From Gammaproteobacteria bacterium (lineage in GTDB: Bacteria > Pseudomonadota > Gammaproteobacteria > Xanthomonadales > Xanthomonadaceae): 13,708 nucleotides of DNA. The number at the start of each line of letters is the position of its first letter. The first letter of the stretch is position 1. The notes beneath the pieces are model-generated. The model was not told the origin of the DNA. It searched no databases and was given only the letters and a program-made list of their open reading frames with translations. Below, one piece after another: positions 6,948 to 13,150 of the stretch. The DNA lies in assembly GCA_030431185.1 (NCBI GenBank), contig JAUIJO010000061.1, forward strand, positions 1-13,708. Direction: 5' to 3'. Position numbers and translations under genes: made by a program.

Positions 6948-7751
6948 ATGACCGCGCCACCCCCACCGATCGGCGCCGGCGCGCGTTCGGCGTGGCCGGC
7001 GCGCGCCTTCCGCTATTGCTATCGCTTCCCGCTGCTGCTCGCCCACCTCTTCGTCGGGCTGCCGCTGGTGCTGCTGCTCACGCTCAGGCCGACCCGCCAC
7101 CTGCGCGTGCACGGCGAACGCTTCGACTATCGCGTGATCCGTTCATGGCAGGCCGGGCTGATGGGGATCTTCGGATTCAGCGTCAGCCGGCATGGCACGC
7201 CGCTGCCCGGTGCGACGCTGTTCGTCGCCAACCACGTCAGCTGGATCGACATCTCCACCCTGCACAGCCAGCGCATGATGGGCTTCGTCGCCAAGCGCGA
7301 GATCGCGCACTGGCCGCTGGTCGGCTGGCTGGCGGTGCGCGGCGAGTCCATCTTCCACGCGCGCGGCAGCAGCGAATCCATGGGCGGGGTCCTGCGCGAG
7401 ATGCTGGCGCACCTGCGCGCCGACCAGTCCGTGGGGGTGTTCCCGGAAGGCCGCACGCGGGACGGGCGCGAGATCGGCCCCTTCCATGCGCGGATCTTCC
7501 TCGCCGCGGTCGAGGCCGGCGTGCCCGTGCAACCGGTCGCGCTGCGCTACGGCACGCGCGGGGCCGCGCAGGCCGATGTCGCCTTCGGACCGGGCGAGAA
7601 CTTCCTGCAGAACTTCTTCCGCCTGCTGGGCGACCCGCCCCGCGTGGCCGAGGTGCACTTCCTCGAGCCGGTCCCGCCGACCGCCGAGGCCGGCCGCCGG
7701 CGGATCGCGGAGCTGGCGCGGCAGCGCATCGTCGATTCGATGGAGCGCTGA
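6948..7751 (+). CDS. Lysophospholipid acyltransferase (PlsC/LPLAT family)
   Basis: A 267-residue membrane-associated acyltransferase. The likely reaction is transfer of an acyl chain to the sn-2 position of 1-acylglycerol 3-phosphate, the second acylation in phospholipid synthesis. The family blocks are clear: NHVSWID at 95-101 (the HX4D catalytic pair H96 and D101), GESIFHARGS at about 132-141, FPEGRTRDG at 165-173, and VPVQPVAL at 192-199. A hydrophobic segment at about 27-46 would anchor it in the inner membrane. It could be the main PlsC or an accessory paralogue (ornithine-lipid OlsA-type enzymes share these motifs), so no symbol is given. The start has no Shine-Dalgarno but a -10-like TATGAT six bases upstream. 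The YheT-type hydrolase begins 3 bases after its stop. Confidence 0.93.
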   Translation: MTAPPPPIGAGARSAWPARAFRYCYRFPLLLAHLFVGLPLVLLLTLRPTRHLRVHGERFDYRVIRSWQAGLMGIFGFSVSRHGTPLPGATLFVANHVSWIDISTLHSQRMMGFVAKREIAHWPLVGWLAVRGESIFHARGSSESMGGVLREMLAHLRADQSVGVFPEGRTRDGREIGPFHARIFLAAVEAGVPVQPVALRYGTRGAAQADVAFGPGENFLQNFFRLLGDPPRVAEVHFLEPVPPTAEAGRRRIAELARQRIVDSMER

Positions 7752-7754
7752 GCG

Positions 7755-8780
7755 GTGGCGACCCGCCCCACCTCCGGCAACGCCAGCCGGCCGCTGAGCG
7801 CCGACGACTACCGGCCGCCCCGCTTCCTGCGCAGCGCGCACGTGCAGTCGGTCCTCGGCAGCAGCCCGCTGCGCCGCCGCCACGGCGAGCGCAGCCTGGC
7901 CGCCTGCGATGCCGAGACGACGGGGCACCTCATCGATGGCGGCAACGGGGTGCGCCTGCAGGGACTGCACAGCGTGATGCGCGGGACCGCGCCCCGCGGC
8001 CTGGTGCTGCTGCTCCATGGCTGGGAGGGCAGCGTCGACTCCAGCTACATGCGGCTCACCGCGGCGACGCTGCTGCAGGCGGGGTTCGAGGTGTTCCGGC
8101 TGAACTTCCGCGACCACGGCGGCACCCACCACCTCAACGAAGGCCTGTTCCACTCCAACCGCATCGACGAGGTGGTGCACGCCGCCCGCGACGTGTCGCG
8201 GCGCTTCGGCCGCCGGCCGATGGGGGTCGCCGGCTACTCGCTGGGCGGCAACTTCGCCCTGCGCCTGGCCCTGCGCGCCTCCGCCGCGGGCCTGCCGCTG
8301 TCCCACGTGGCCGCGGTCTGCCCCGTCCTCGACCCCGCGCGCACCATGGACGCGATGGAGGCCGGGCTGCCGCTGTACCTGTGGTACTTCGAGAGGAAGT
8401 GGCGCAGCTCGCTCGCCCGCAAGCGGGCGCTGTTCCCCGAGCAGCACGCCTTCGACGACCGGGTGCTGGGGCTGCGCATGCGGCCGCTCACCCAGTGGAT
8501 GATCGAGCGGCACACCGATTTCGGCAGCCTGGAGAATTACTTCGACGGCTATTCGGTGGCCGGCGACCGGCTCGCGGCGCTGGACGTACCGGCCAGCATC
8601 CTGATGGCCGAGGACGACCCGGTGATCCCGGTCGAGGGCTTCCGCGCCCTGGCGCTGCCGCCGACGGCGACACTGGAGATCTCGCCCTGGGGCGGCCACT
8701 GTGGCTTCCTGGAGAGTGCCCGGCTGGACGGCTTCGCCGAACGCTGGATCGCGGCGCGGATGCTCGACGCGCTGGACTGA
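7755..8780 (+). CDS. YheT-type alpha/beta hydrolase
   Basis: A 341-residue alpha/beta-hydrolase resembling E. coli YheT, a family of presumed esterases/lipases with unknown natural substrate. The proposed triad is Ser162 in GYSLGGN (160-166), Asp288 in AEDDPVIP and His315 in GGHCGF. The early LLLHGWEGS (86-93 region) is the oxyanion-hole loop, and PPRFLRSAHVQSVLGS (21-36) is the typical YheT N terminus (PxxLxxxHxQT). It starts with GTG at 7755, preceded by GGAG (7742-7745) inside the end of the acyltransferase gene, and only 3 bp separate the two genes. Translational coupling is therefore likely, which suggests a linked role in lipid or ester metabolism. It converges with the thioesterase gene 19 bp away. 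No signal peptide. Confidence 0.92.
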   Translation: MATRPTSGNASRPLSADDYRPPRFLRSAHVQSVLGSSPLRRRHGERSLAACDAETTGHLIDGGNGVRLQGLHSVMRGTAPRGLVLLLHGWEGSVDSSYMRLTAATLLQAGFEVFRLNFRDHGGTHHLNEGLFHSNRIDEVVHAARDVSRRFGRRPMGVAGYSLGGNFALRLALRASAAGLPLSHVAAVCPVLDPARTMDAMEAGLPLYLWYFERKWRSSLARKRALFPEQHAFDDRVLGLRMRPLTQWMIERHTDFGSLENYFDGYSVAGDRLAALDVPASILMAEDDPVIPVEGFRALALPPTATLEISPWGGHCGFLESARLDGFAERWIAARMLDALD

Positions 8781-8799
8781 ATCCGTGCGCGGCGGCGGC

Positions 8800-9249
8800 T
8801 CAGCGCCGGCCGACCACCGCCAGCGTCAGGCGGGAGATGCAGACCAGGCGACCGGCCTCGTCCTCGATGCGGATTTCCCAGACCTGGGTGCTGCCGCCGA
8901 CGTGCAGCGCGCGCGCCGTGCCGGTGACGATCCCGTCGCGCACGCCCCTGACATGGTTGGCGTTGATCTCGATGCCGACCACGCCGGTGCCCTCGGGCAC
9001 GCAGAGGCCGCCCGCGCTCGACCCCAGGGTCTCGGCCAGCAATACCGAGGCGCCGCCGTGCAGCAGGCCGTAGGGTTGGTGGGTGCGGGCGTCGACCGGC
9101 ATGGTGCCGCGCAGGTAATCGGGGCCGATCTCGGTGAACACGATGCCCAGGGGCTCCATCGCGGTATTGCGCGAGAGCGCGTTGAGCTGTTCGAGGCTGA
9201 CGTCGCGGCGGAACGGCGACGCGGGGGCGGTGTCGGACGAGGGCTTCAT
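8800..9249 (-). CDS. Hotdog-fold acyl-CoA thioesterase, EntH/YdiI (PaaI) type
   Basis: The 149-residue product aligns well by eye with E. coli EntH (YbdB) and YdiI, which hydrolyse aryl- or acyl-CoA/ACP thioesters (YdiI acts on DHNA-CoA in menaquinone synthesis). The core THQPYGLLHGGASVLLAETLGS at about 56-77 contains Q58, H64 and E73, with the same spacing as YdiI Q48, H54 and E63, E being the catalytic base. SLEQLNALSRNT at 18-29 matches the family's N-terminal helix. The substrate cannot be deduced; xanthomonads normally use ubiquinone, so a proofreading or general acyl-CoA role is as likely as menaquinone synthesis. The open frame continues 22 codons upstream, but the ATG at 9249 gives the family length. 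GAGGGG lies immediately before the ATG, too close for an ideal Shine-Dalgarno. Confidence 0.92.
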   Translation of the reverse strand: MKPSSDTAPASPFRRDVSLEQLNALSRNTAMEPLGIVFTEIGPDYLRGTMPVDARTHQPYGLLHGGASVLLAETLGSSAGGLCVPEGTGVVGIEINANHVRGVRDGIVTGTARALHVGGSTQVWEIRIEDEAGRLVCISRLTLAVVGRR

Positions 9250-9255
9250 CCCCTC

Positions 9256-9261
9256 ACGATA
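9256..9261 (-). promoter_or_regulatory. Candidate -10 element (TATCGT) of the thioesterase gene
   Basis: On the minus strand TATCGT (four of six matches) ends exactly six bases before the ATG at 9249, as TATGAT does before the PlsC-like ATG. That spacing would place the transcript start at or beside the start codon. No convincing -35 is seen, so the call is tentative. Confidence 0.3.
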
Positions 9262-9288
9262 CCGGCTCGCACTCCGTCCCGACAGGGG

Positions 9289-9345
9289 AACAAGAACACC
9301 GACCGGCGCGCCCACGAGAGATGGGGAGGGAAGCGCGCCGGTCGG
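9289..9345 (-). terminator. 13-bp perfect hairpin and U-rich tail downstream of the small Arg-rich gene
   Basis: CCGACCGGCGCGC (9299-9311) and GCGCGCCGGTCGG (9333-9345) pair perfectly around a 21-nt loop (9312-9332). On the minus strand the stem is followed by TGTTCTTGTT (9298-9289), a broken U tract. It lies about 75 nt after the stop of the small gene and upstream of the thioesterase, where an intrinsic terminator would be expected. The minus-strand loop contains CCCTCCCC. The symmetry is certain; the terminator role is inferred because the loop is long and the U tract interrupted. Confidence 0.55.
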
Positions 9346-9419
9346 CGGGGGAAACCTGGGACAGGTGGAAGCAGGGCTGCGTGGATTCGGGGCGGGGGTG
9401 CCGGATCACCGGCGCCGTT

Positions 9420-9614
9420 TCACGCACAGCGGTACAGGGGGGTGAAGGTGCGGGTGGTGTAGCGGCGGTCGGAGGCGTACCCGCTGCTCTTGCCGTAGCC
9501 GATGCCGAAATCACGCTCGCGGTAGGGGCGATGCACCGGGGTGCGGTCGTCGTTGGCGGCGCGGCGGTCGTCGACGCGGCGGTTGAGGAGCTGGCTGTTG
9601 ATGATGGCGTTCAT
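9420..9614 (-). CDS. Small Arg-rich protein, 64 residues, function unknown
   Basis: I do not recognise a named family. The product is 64 residues with 12 Arg and 5 Tyr. The start MNAIINSQLLNRRVDDRRA is followed by a highly charged middle (DDRTPVHRPYRERDFGIGYG), a Gly/Ser/Tyr stretch, and the end TPLYRCA. There is no signal peptide or membrane helix, so it is probably cytoplasmic and could bind nucleic acid, although paired Asp residues offset much of the charge. AAGGA about 9-10 nt before the ATG at 9614 supports this start over an in-frame ATG 35 codons upstream, whose extra residues are Pro/Thr-rich and uncharacteristic. It stands alone with an extended -10 promoter, a CRP-like box and a terminator-like hairpin of its own, which argues that it is a real regulated gene. 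The long 5' leader (about 90 nt) and 3' tail (about 130 nt) are notable. Confidence 0.75.
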   Translation of the reverse strand: MNAIINSQLLNRRVDDRRAANDDRTPVHRPYRERDFGIGYGKSSGYASDRRYTTRTFTPLYRCA

Positions 9615-9709
9615 GGTGGTTTTCCTTGGGGTCGGTGTAGGGGGACGTGGGGGGTGGGACTGGGGCGGTAGGGGTTCCGAAGCGGTGTAGTGAATCGGTG
9701 TGCTGGTAA

Positions 9710-9718
9710 AGTATAACA
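9710..9718 (-). promoter_or_regulatory. Extended -10 promoter (TGTTATACT) of the small Arg-rich gene
   Basis: On the minus strand TG-T-TATACT forms an extended -10 element with five of six hexamer matches. No -35 sequence is recognisable 16-18 bp upstream, as expected for an extended -10 or activator-dependent promoter. Transcription would start near 9703, about 88 nt before the ATG at 9614. Confidence 0.6.
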
Positions 9719-9735
9719 CCTAGACGGGGTCACCA

Positions 9736-9751
9736 TGTGCCATAAGTCACC
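9736..9751. promoter_or_regulatory. CRP/Clp-like binding site
   Basis: TGTGC-CATAAG-TCACC matches the CRP consensus TGTGA-N6-TCACA at eight of ten specified positions. Its centre (9743.5) is about 40.5 bases upstream of the predicted start of the small gene, essentially the class II activator position (-41.5). Xanthomonad Clp is known to use the same DNA consensus as E. coli CRP and to respond to cyclic di-GMP. The binding protein here is inferred from that knowledge. A 5-bp hairpin (CACCC-ATC-GGGTG, 9748-9760) overlaps its edge. Confidence 0.45.
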
Positions 9752-9920
9752 CATCGGGTGTCACATACGGTTCCCGGGGTATCGCGGGCGTTCCAGGGCC
9801 ACGCGATCGCACGGCTGGCGGGCATCGCGGCCACCCTTCATGGGATGTGCGCACGCCCGCGAGCGTTGCCATGACTGACGACAGGGGGGCGCCGTGCAGG
9901 CCTCCCGGGCCGGCGAGGCG

Positions 9921-11951
9921 CTAGAGGATGGGGGCCAGTCCGGCGCCGAACGCCGTGAAGATCCGCGTGGTCAGCCCCTTCAGGCCCAGGTCGACCTCGG
10001 GGAAATCCCCCACCGGCTGGTAACAGGCGCGGAACCCCGGGTCGTCCTGCGGCAGCGGATGCGGGCAGGCCGGGCCCGGCATGAACTCGTAGCTGGTGGC
10101 GTAGCGCCAGGGCCACACGTCGAAGACCGGCAGGTATTCGAACGTCTTGCCCAGCGAGTAGTCGAGGCCGGAGAAGACCGGTGGCTTGTCGCGCCGGGCG
10201 ATGGTCCAGGAATTGGCCGGCTCGATGTCGCGGCGGATGCTGTCGCCCAGTGCTCGGGCGAAGGCCTCGTCCTCGATGACCACGGCGGCCTCGGTGTTGT
10301 AGTGGTCGCCGCGGGGATCGAAGTTGTGGGTGCCGACCACGCCGATCCGGCCATCGATCACCAGCGACTTGGCGTGCAGCCCGGTCCGCGGCCCGGACCG
10401 CTCCAGTGGCACCGGCGAGTTGGCCGCGGTGGAGCTGAATCGCAGAGCCCGGTACTCGCGCGACAGCGCGCGCTGGTACTGGGCGCGACCGACGACGCTG
10501 CGGCGGTCGTATTGCTCGCGCAACTCCCGGTGCACATCGGCCGCGGCGGCCGGGTCCCCGGCCTGGACCCGGGCCAGGTCGTCGCGGGTGACGTCCGCGA
10601 TGGGGCCGGGCGCCGCCGATCCCGGCGCGTCCGCCGCGCCGGCGTCCGCCACCCCCGCATGGACGGGCGAGTCCTTCGGGAAGGGCTTGTACTCGTAGAT
10701 ATGGAAGCCGAAGTCGCGCAGGTAGCGGCGCTTGTACTTGTGCGAGAGCGCGTAGACGATGAACGCGTCGGTCGCGGCCAGGCTGTTGGTCGACACGACG
10801 ATGCGCGGGGCATCGGGCCGCTCGTGCATCTCCCGGAACATGTCCTGCGCGGTAGGCGACAGGACGAGGTACGGGGTCTGCATCAACACCTCCTCGCGCG
10901 CGGATTCGATCAGCGATCGCAGCGAGCGGCTGGTGCCCTCGGCCAGCGTGCCGCCGTGCTTCTCCGGCGTGTCCGACAGGTACCGCACCTCCCCCACCTC
11001 GAGGGCGCGCGACACCAGCCGTTCCTGCAGGACCGCGGCATCGCCGGCCTGCGCCCGGACGGCGTCGACACGATCGGGCCGGTCGTACCCGGGCGTGGGC
11101 AGGACCGGTGCGCCGTGGTCGAGGAGCAGACGCCCCACGTCGTCGAGCTGGGCCAGCGGGGTGCTGCGATCGTCGTCCCAGAACAGGTCGAAGTCGGCGC
11201 GCATCACGCGTGCGACGGGCCCGGCGACCAGCACGTCGCGGTCGCGGAAGTTGTAGTCCTCGCCCCAGTCGTAGTAGTCGTTCTGGTAGTTGCGGCCGCC
11301 GGAAATGCCGACCGCGCCATCCACCAGCAGCAGCTTGGTGTGCATCCGCCGGTTGAGGTCGCCCCAGCAGCAGGCCGCCGCCAGCACGTACTCGGGATAG
11401 CTCAGGCGGGCGGTGTCCATGACCGGGTTGTAGAGCCGCACCTGCAGGTTGGCGTGGGCGGCGGCCACGGCGGCCAGGGTATCGACGTGGCGCATCGCCG
11501 CCAGCTGGTCGATCAGCAGCCGCACGTGGACGCCGCGGCGCGCGGCGGCCAGCAACTCCTGCAGGAACAGGCGGCCGGCGTCGTCCTCGTCGAAGATGTA
11601 GGTCTGCACGTCGACCGAGGCGGTCGCACTGCGCAGCAGGTTCAGGCGCGCGAGCAGGGCGTCATCGCCGCGGTCGAGGAGGAGCGCGTAGTGCCGGGGC
11701 GACGCCGGCGTGGACCTGGCGAACGCATCGGCCGCGAGCTGGCGCAGCGGCGAGGGCGAGGCGCAATGCCCCGGCGCGTCGCAGCTGAGCCCGGTCGACT
11801 GGGCCTGCACCGCCACCGCCTGCGCGCGCGCGCGCTGGGCATTGGACAGGCCGGCGCAGGCCGGGAGCAGCAGGACCAGTGCAAGCAGGACGCCTTCCCG
11901 AACCCGTGCCCGCCAGCCCGGGCCGGTGCCCTGGGCGGACGGCCCCTTCAC
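9921..11951 (-). CDS. Two-HKD phospholipase D / cardiolipin synthase-like lipoprotein
   Basis: A 676-residue member of the PLD superfamily, most like ClsC/YmdC-type cardiolipin synthases, which join phospholipids by phosphatidyl transfer. Both catalytic motifs are intact: HTKLLLVD at 204-211 followed by GGRN (218-221), and HAKSLVID at 526-533 followed by GTHN and NTE (to 554). The N terminus has a basic, then hydrophobic stretch and a lipobox LLPAC, with Cys32 as the expected lipidation site; Ala at +2 would favour the outer membrane. Residues about 431-515 are an Ala/Pro/Asp-rich and then charged insertion between the motifs, explaining the length beyond the usual 470-500. The start is the GTG at 11951 because GAGG lies 8 nt before it, overlapping the stop of the YceI gene; the frame's upstream ATG would lie inside that gene. 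The product could be a phospholipase rather than a synthase. Confidence 0.9.
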   Translation of the reverse strand: MKGPSAQGTGPGWRARVREGVLLALVLLLPACAGLSNAQRARAQAVAVQAQSTGLSCDAPGHCASPSPLRQLAADAFARSTPASPRHYALLLDRGDDALLARLNLLRSATASVDVQTYIFDEDDAGRLFLQELLAAARRGVHVRLLIDQLAAMRHVDTLAAVAAAHANLQVRLYNPVMDTARLSYPEYVLAAACCWGDLNRRMHTKLLLVDGAVGISGGRNYQNDYYDWGEDYNFRDRDVLVAGPVARVMRADFDLFWDDDRSTPLAQLDDVGRLLLDHGAPVLPTPGYDRPDRVDAVRAQAGDAAVLQERLVSRALEVGEVRYLSDTPEKHGGTLAEGTSRSLRSLIESAREEVLMQTPYLVLSPTAQDMFREMHERPDAPRIVVSTNSLAATDAFIVYALSHKYKRRYLRDFGFHIYEYKPFPKDSPVHAGVADAGAADAPGSAAPGPIADVTRDDLARVQAGDPAAAADVHRELREQYDRRSVVGRAQYQRALSREYRALRFSSTAANSPVPLERSGPRTGLHAKSLVIDGRIGVVGTHNFDPRGDHYNTEAAVVIEDEAFARALGDSIRRDIEPANSWTIARRDKPPVFSGLDYSLGKTFEYLPVFDVWPWRYATSYEFMPGPACPHPLPQDDPGFRACYQPVGDFPEVDLGLKGLTTRIFTAFGAGLAPIL

Positions 11952-11961
11952 CAGGCCCGCC

Positions 11962-12561
11962 TCACGGCGAGACGTCCGTGTCCAGGCGCACCCGCATGCT
12001 GAAGCGCACGTCCTTGTCCAGCGCCAGTCGCCAGGCATCGAGCCCATAGGCGTAGCGGTCGACCTGGCCGTGCGCGACCACGTCGCAGTCGCGCGCGGGG
12101 CGCGCGCAACTGGCCGGCAGGATGTGGAAGGTCTCGATGCGTGTCACGTCGCGTATGGTAAGCCGTCCGCGCAGCGGGCCGCCGGTTTCCACCGTGCGGA
12201 TGTCGATCGGATCGGACACGAACTCGACGAAGGGGTGGTTCTCCGCGTCGAAGAAGCTGCTGCCGCGCGCCATCTGCGTATAGCGTTCGGAGTCGCCGAT
12301 GCGCACCGCGCTGGTCAACAGGCGCACCCGGACCTGCCGCCGCTGGTCGTCGAGCGCGACGATCCTGCCCTCGTAGCGCGGGAAGTCGCCGTGGACCCGC
12401 TGGCCCCAGCGCGTCAGCAGTTCCACTCCGAAGCGGGTATGCGCCTCGTCGAAGCGTCCGACCGACTGCTGGGCGCGTGCCGTCGGCGCGCCGGCCAGCA
12501 GCACCAGCGCCAGGCCAAGGCAATGCCAGGGCGTGGCGCGGAGCCCGGCTCCGGGCTTCAT
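11962..12561 (-). CDS. YceI family periplasmic protein
   Basis: A secreted lipocalin-like protein of the YceI family; characterised members bind polyisoprenoids or similar lipids in a beta-barrel, and their physiological role is largely unknown. The 199-residue product has a signal peptide (hydrophobic core CLGLALVLLAGA, cleavage likely after ARA at residue 30). The mature protein begins QQSVGRFDEAHTRFGVELLTRW, close to the family's FDxxHTxVxFxVxH start, and continues with VRLLTSAVRIGD..., SSFFDAENHPFVEFVS (compare FDxxxYPxxxFxS) and RGRLTIRDVTRIETF. The ATG at 12561 is preferred to that at 12585 because a G-rich stretch lies about 8 nt before it and the signal peptide then has normal length. 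It ends 10 nt before the PLD-like GTG, so the two are probably one operon. Confidence 0.9.
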   Translation of the reverse strand: MKPGAGLRATPWHCLGLALVLLAGAPTARAQQSVGRFDEAHTRFGVELLTRWGQRVHGDFPRYEGRIVALDDQRRQVRVRLLTSAVRIGDSERYTQMARGSSFFDAENHPFVEFVSDPIDIRTVETGGPLRGRLTIRDVTRIETFHILPASCARPARDCDVVAHGQVDRYAYGLDAWRLALDKDVRFSMRVRLDTDVSP

Positions 12562-12612
12562 GCCGATGCCCCCCCGCCACCGCATGGCCGCATTACCCGC
12601 CTTCGACCACGT

Positions 12613-13089
12613 TCAGGGCCACCAGAAGGCGCTGAGCTGGGCGACGCCCGGTTCCAGGGCCGTCTCAGGCGGCACGGTGAGCACGGCGACGCCCGCGGGC
12701 GGCATGCCGCGGTACTCACTGGTCTGGCCGCTGTGCAACAAGGCCGAGAGTCGCTCGAACCCCGGGTTGTGGCCGACCAGCATCAGCCGGCCCACGTCGG
12801 CATGGCCGTCGGCCAGTGCGATCAACGCGCCCGGCGTGGCTTCGTAGATGGAAGGCTCGATCCGCTGGTCGACGTAGCCGATCACCGACAACACCGCTTC
12901 CAGCGTTTCCCGGGTCCGCCGCGAGGGCGAGCACAGCACGCAGTCGGGGATCAAGCGCTGTTCGGCCAACCAGCGACCGGCGGCCTCCGCCTCGGCCAGG
13001 CCTTCCGCCGACAGGGGCCGGTCGAGGTCGGCGCGGCCGACGACGGCGGGTTCGGCATGGGCATGGCGCAGCAGGATCAGTTCACGCAT
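12613..13089 (-). CDS. SixA-like histidine phosphatase (phosphohistidine phosphatase)
   Basis: A 158-residue single-domain member of the histidine phosphatase (phosphoglycerate mutase-like) superfamily. LILLRHAHAEP at 4-14 supplies R8 and the catalytic H9 (RHA, as in SixA rather than RHG); CSPSRRTRET at 53-62 contributes phosphate-binding Arg; LVGHNPG at 104-110 supplies the second His, H107. The size and the RHA..., SP..R..T, GHNP pattern match E. coli SixA, which removes phosphate from histidine phosphotransfer proteins such as NPr or ArcB. The actual partner is not visible here. The start has only a weak GGGG about 7 nt upstream. It lies 61 nt downstream of the ParA-like gene and 51 nt upstream of the YceI gene on the same strand. 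No signal peptide, so cytoplasmic. Confidence 0.9.
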   Translation of the reverse strand: MRELILLRHAHAEPAVVGRADLDRPLSAEGLAEAEAAGRWLAEQRLIPDCVLCSPSRRTRETLEAVLSVIGYVDQRIEPSIYEATPGALIALADGHADVGRLMLVGHNPGFERLSALLHSGQTSEYRGMPPAGVAVLTVPPETALEPGVAQLSAFWWP

Positions 13090-13150
13090 GGGCGGGCCCC
13101 GTCTGGGTGGGTGGAAATCGTCCGGCAGGCGCCATCGCCGATGTCGGGCT

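Noticed and set aside
5728..6951. Plus-strand open frame of 407 codons opposite the TPR gene
   Set aside because: It mirrors the TPR repeats on the coding strand and has no family resemblance or ribosome binding site.
9748..9760. Short hairpin CACCC-ATC-GGGTG as terminator of the HKD gene
   Set aside because: The stem is only 5 bp, no U tract follows, and it lies about 160 nt after the stop; it overlaps the CRP-like box and is more likely incidental.
9752..9920. Search for a gene or RNA between the HKD gene and the small gene's regulatory region
   Set aside because: No frame with a ribosome binding site and no convincing hairpin or terminator was found in this stretch.
9894..12002. Plus-strand open frame of 702 codons opposite the HKD gene
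   Set aside because: The opposite strand encodes two intact HKD motifs and a lipobox. The plus-strand translation is Val/Gly/Gln/His-rich without any recognisable domain, as expected for a mirror frame where stops are rare.
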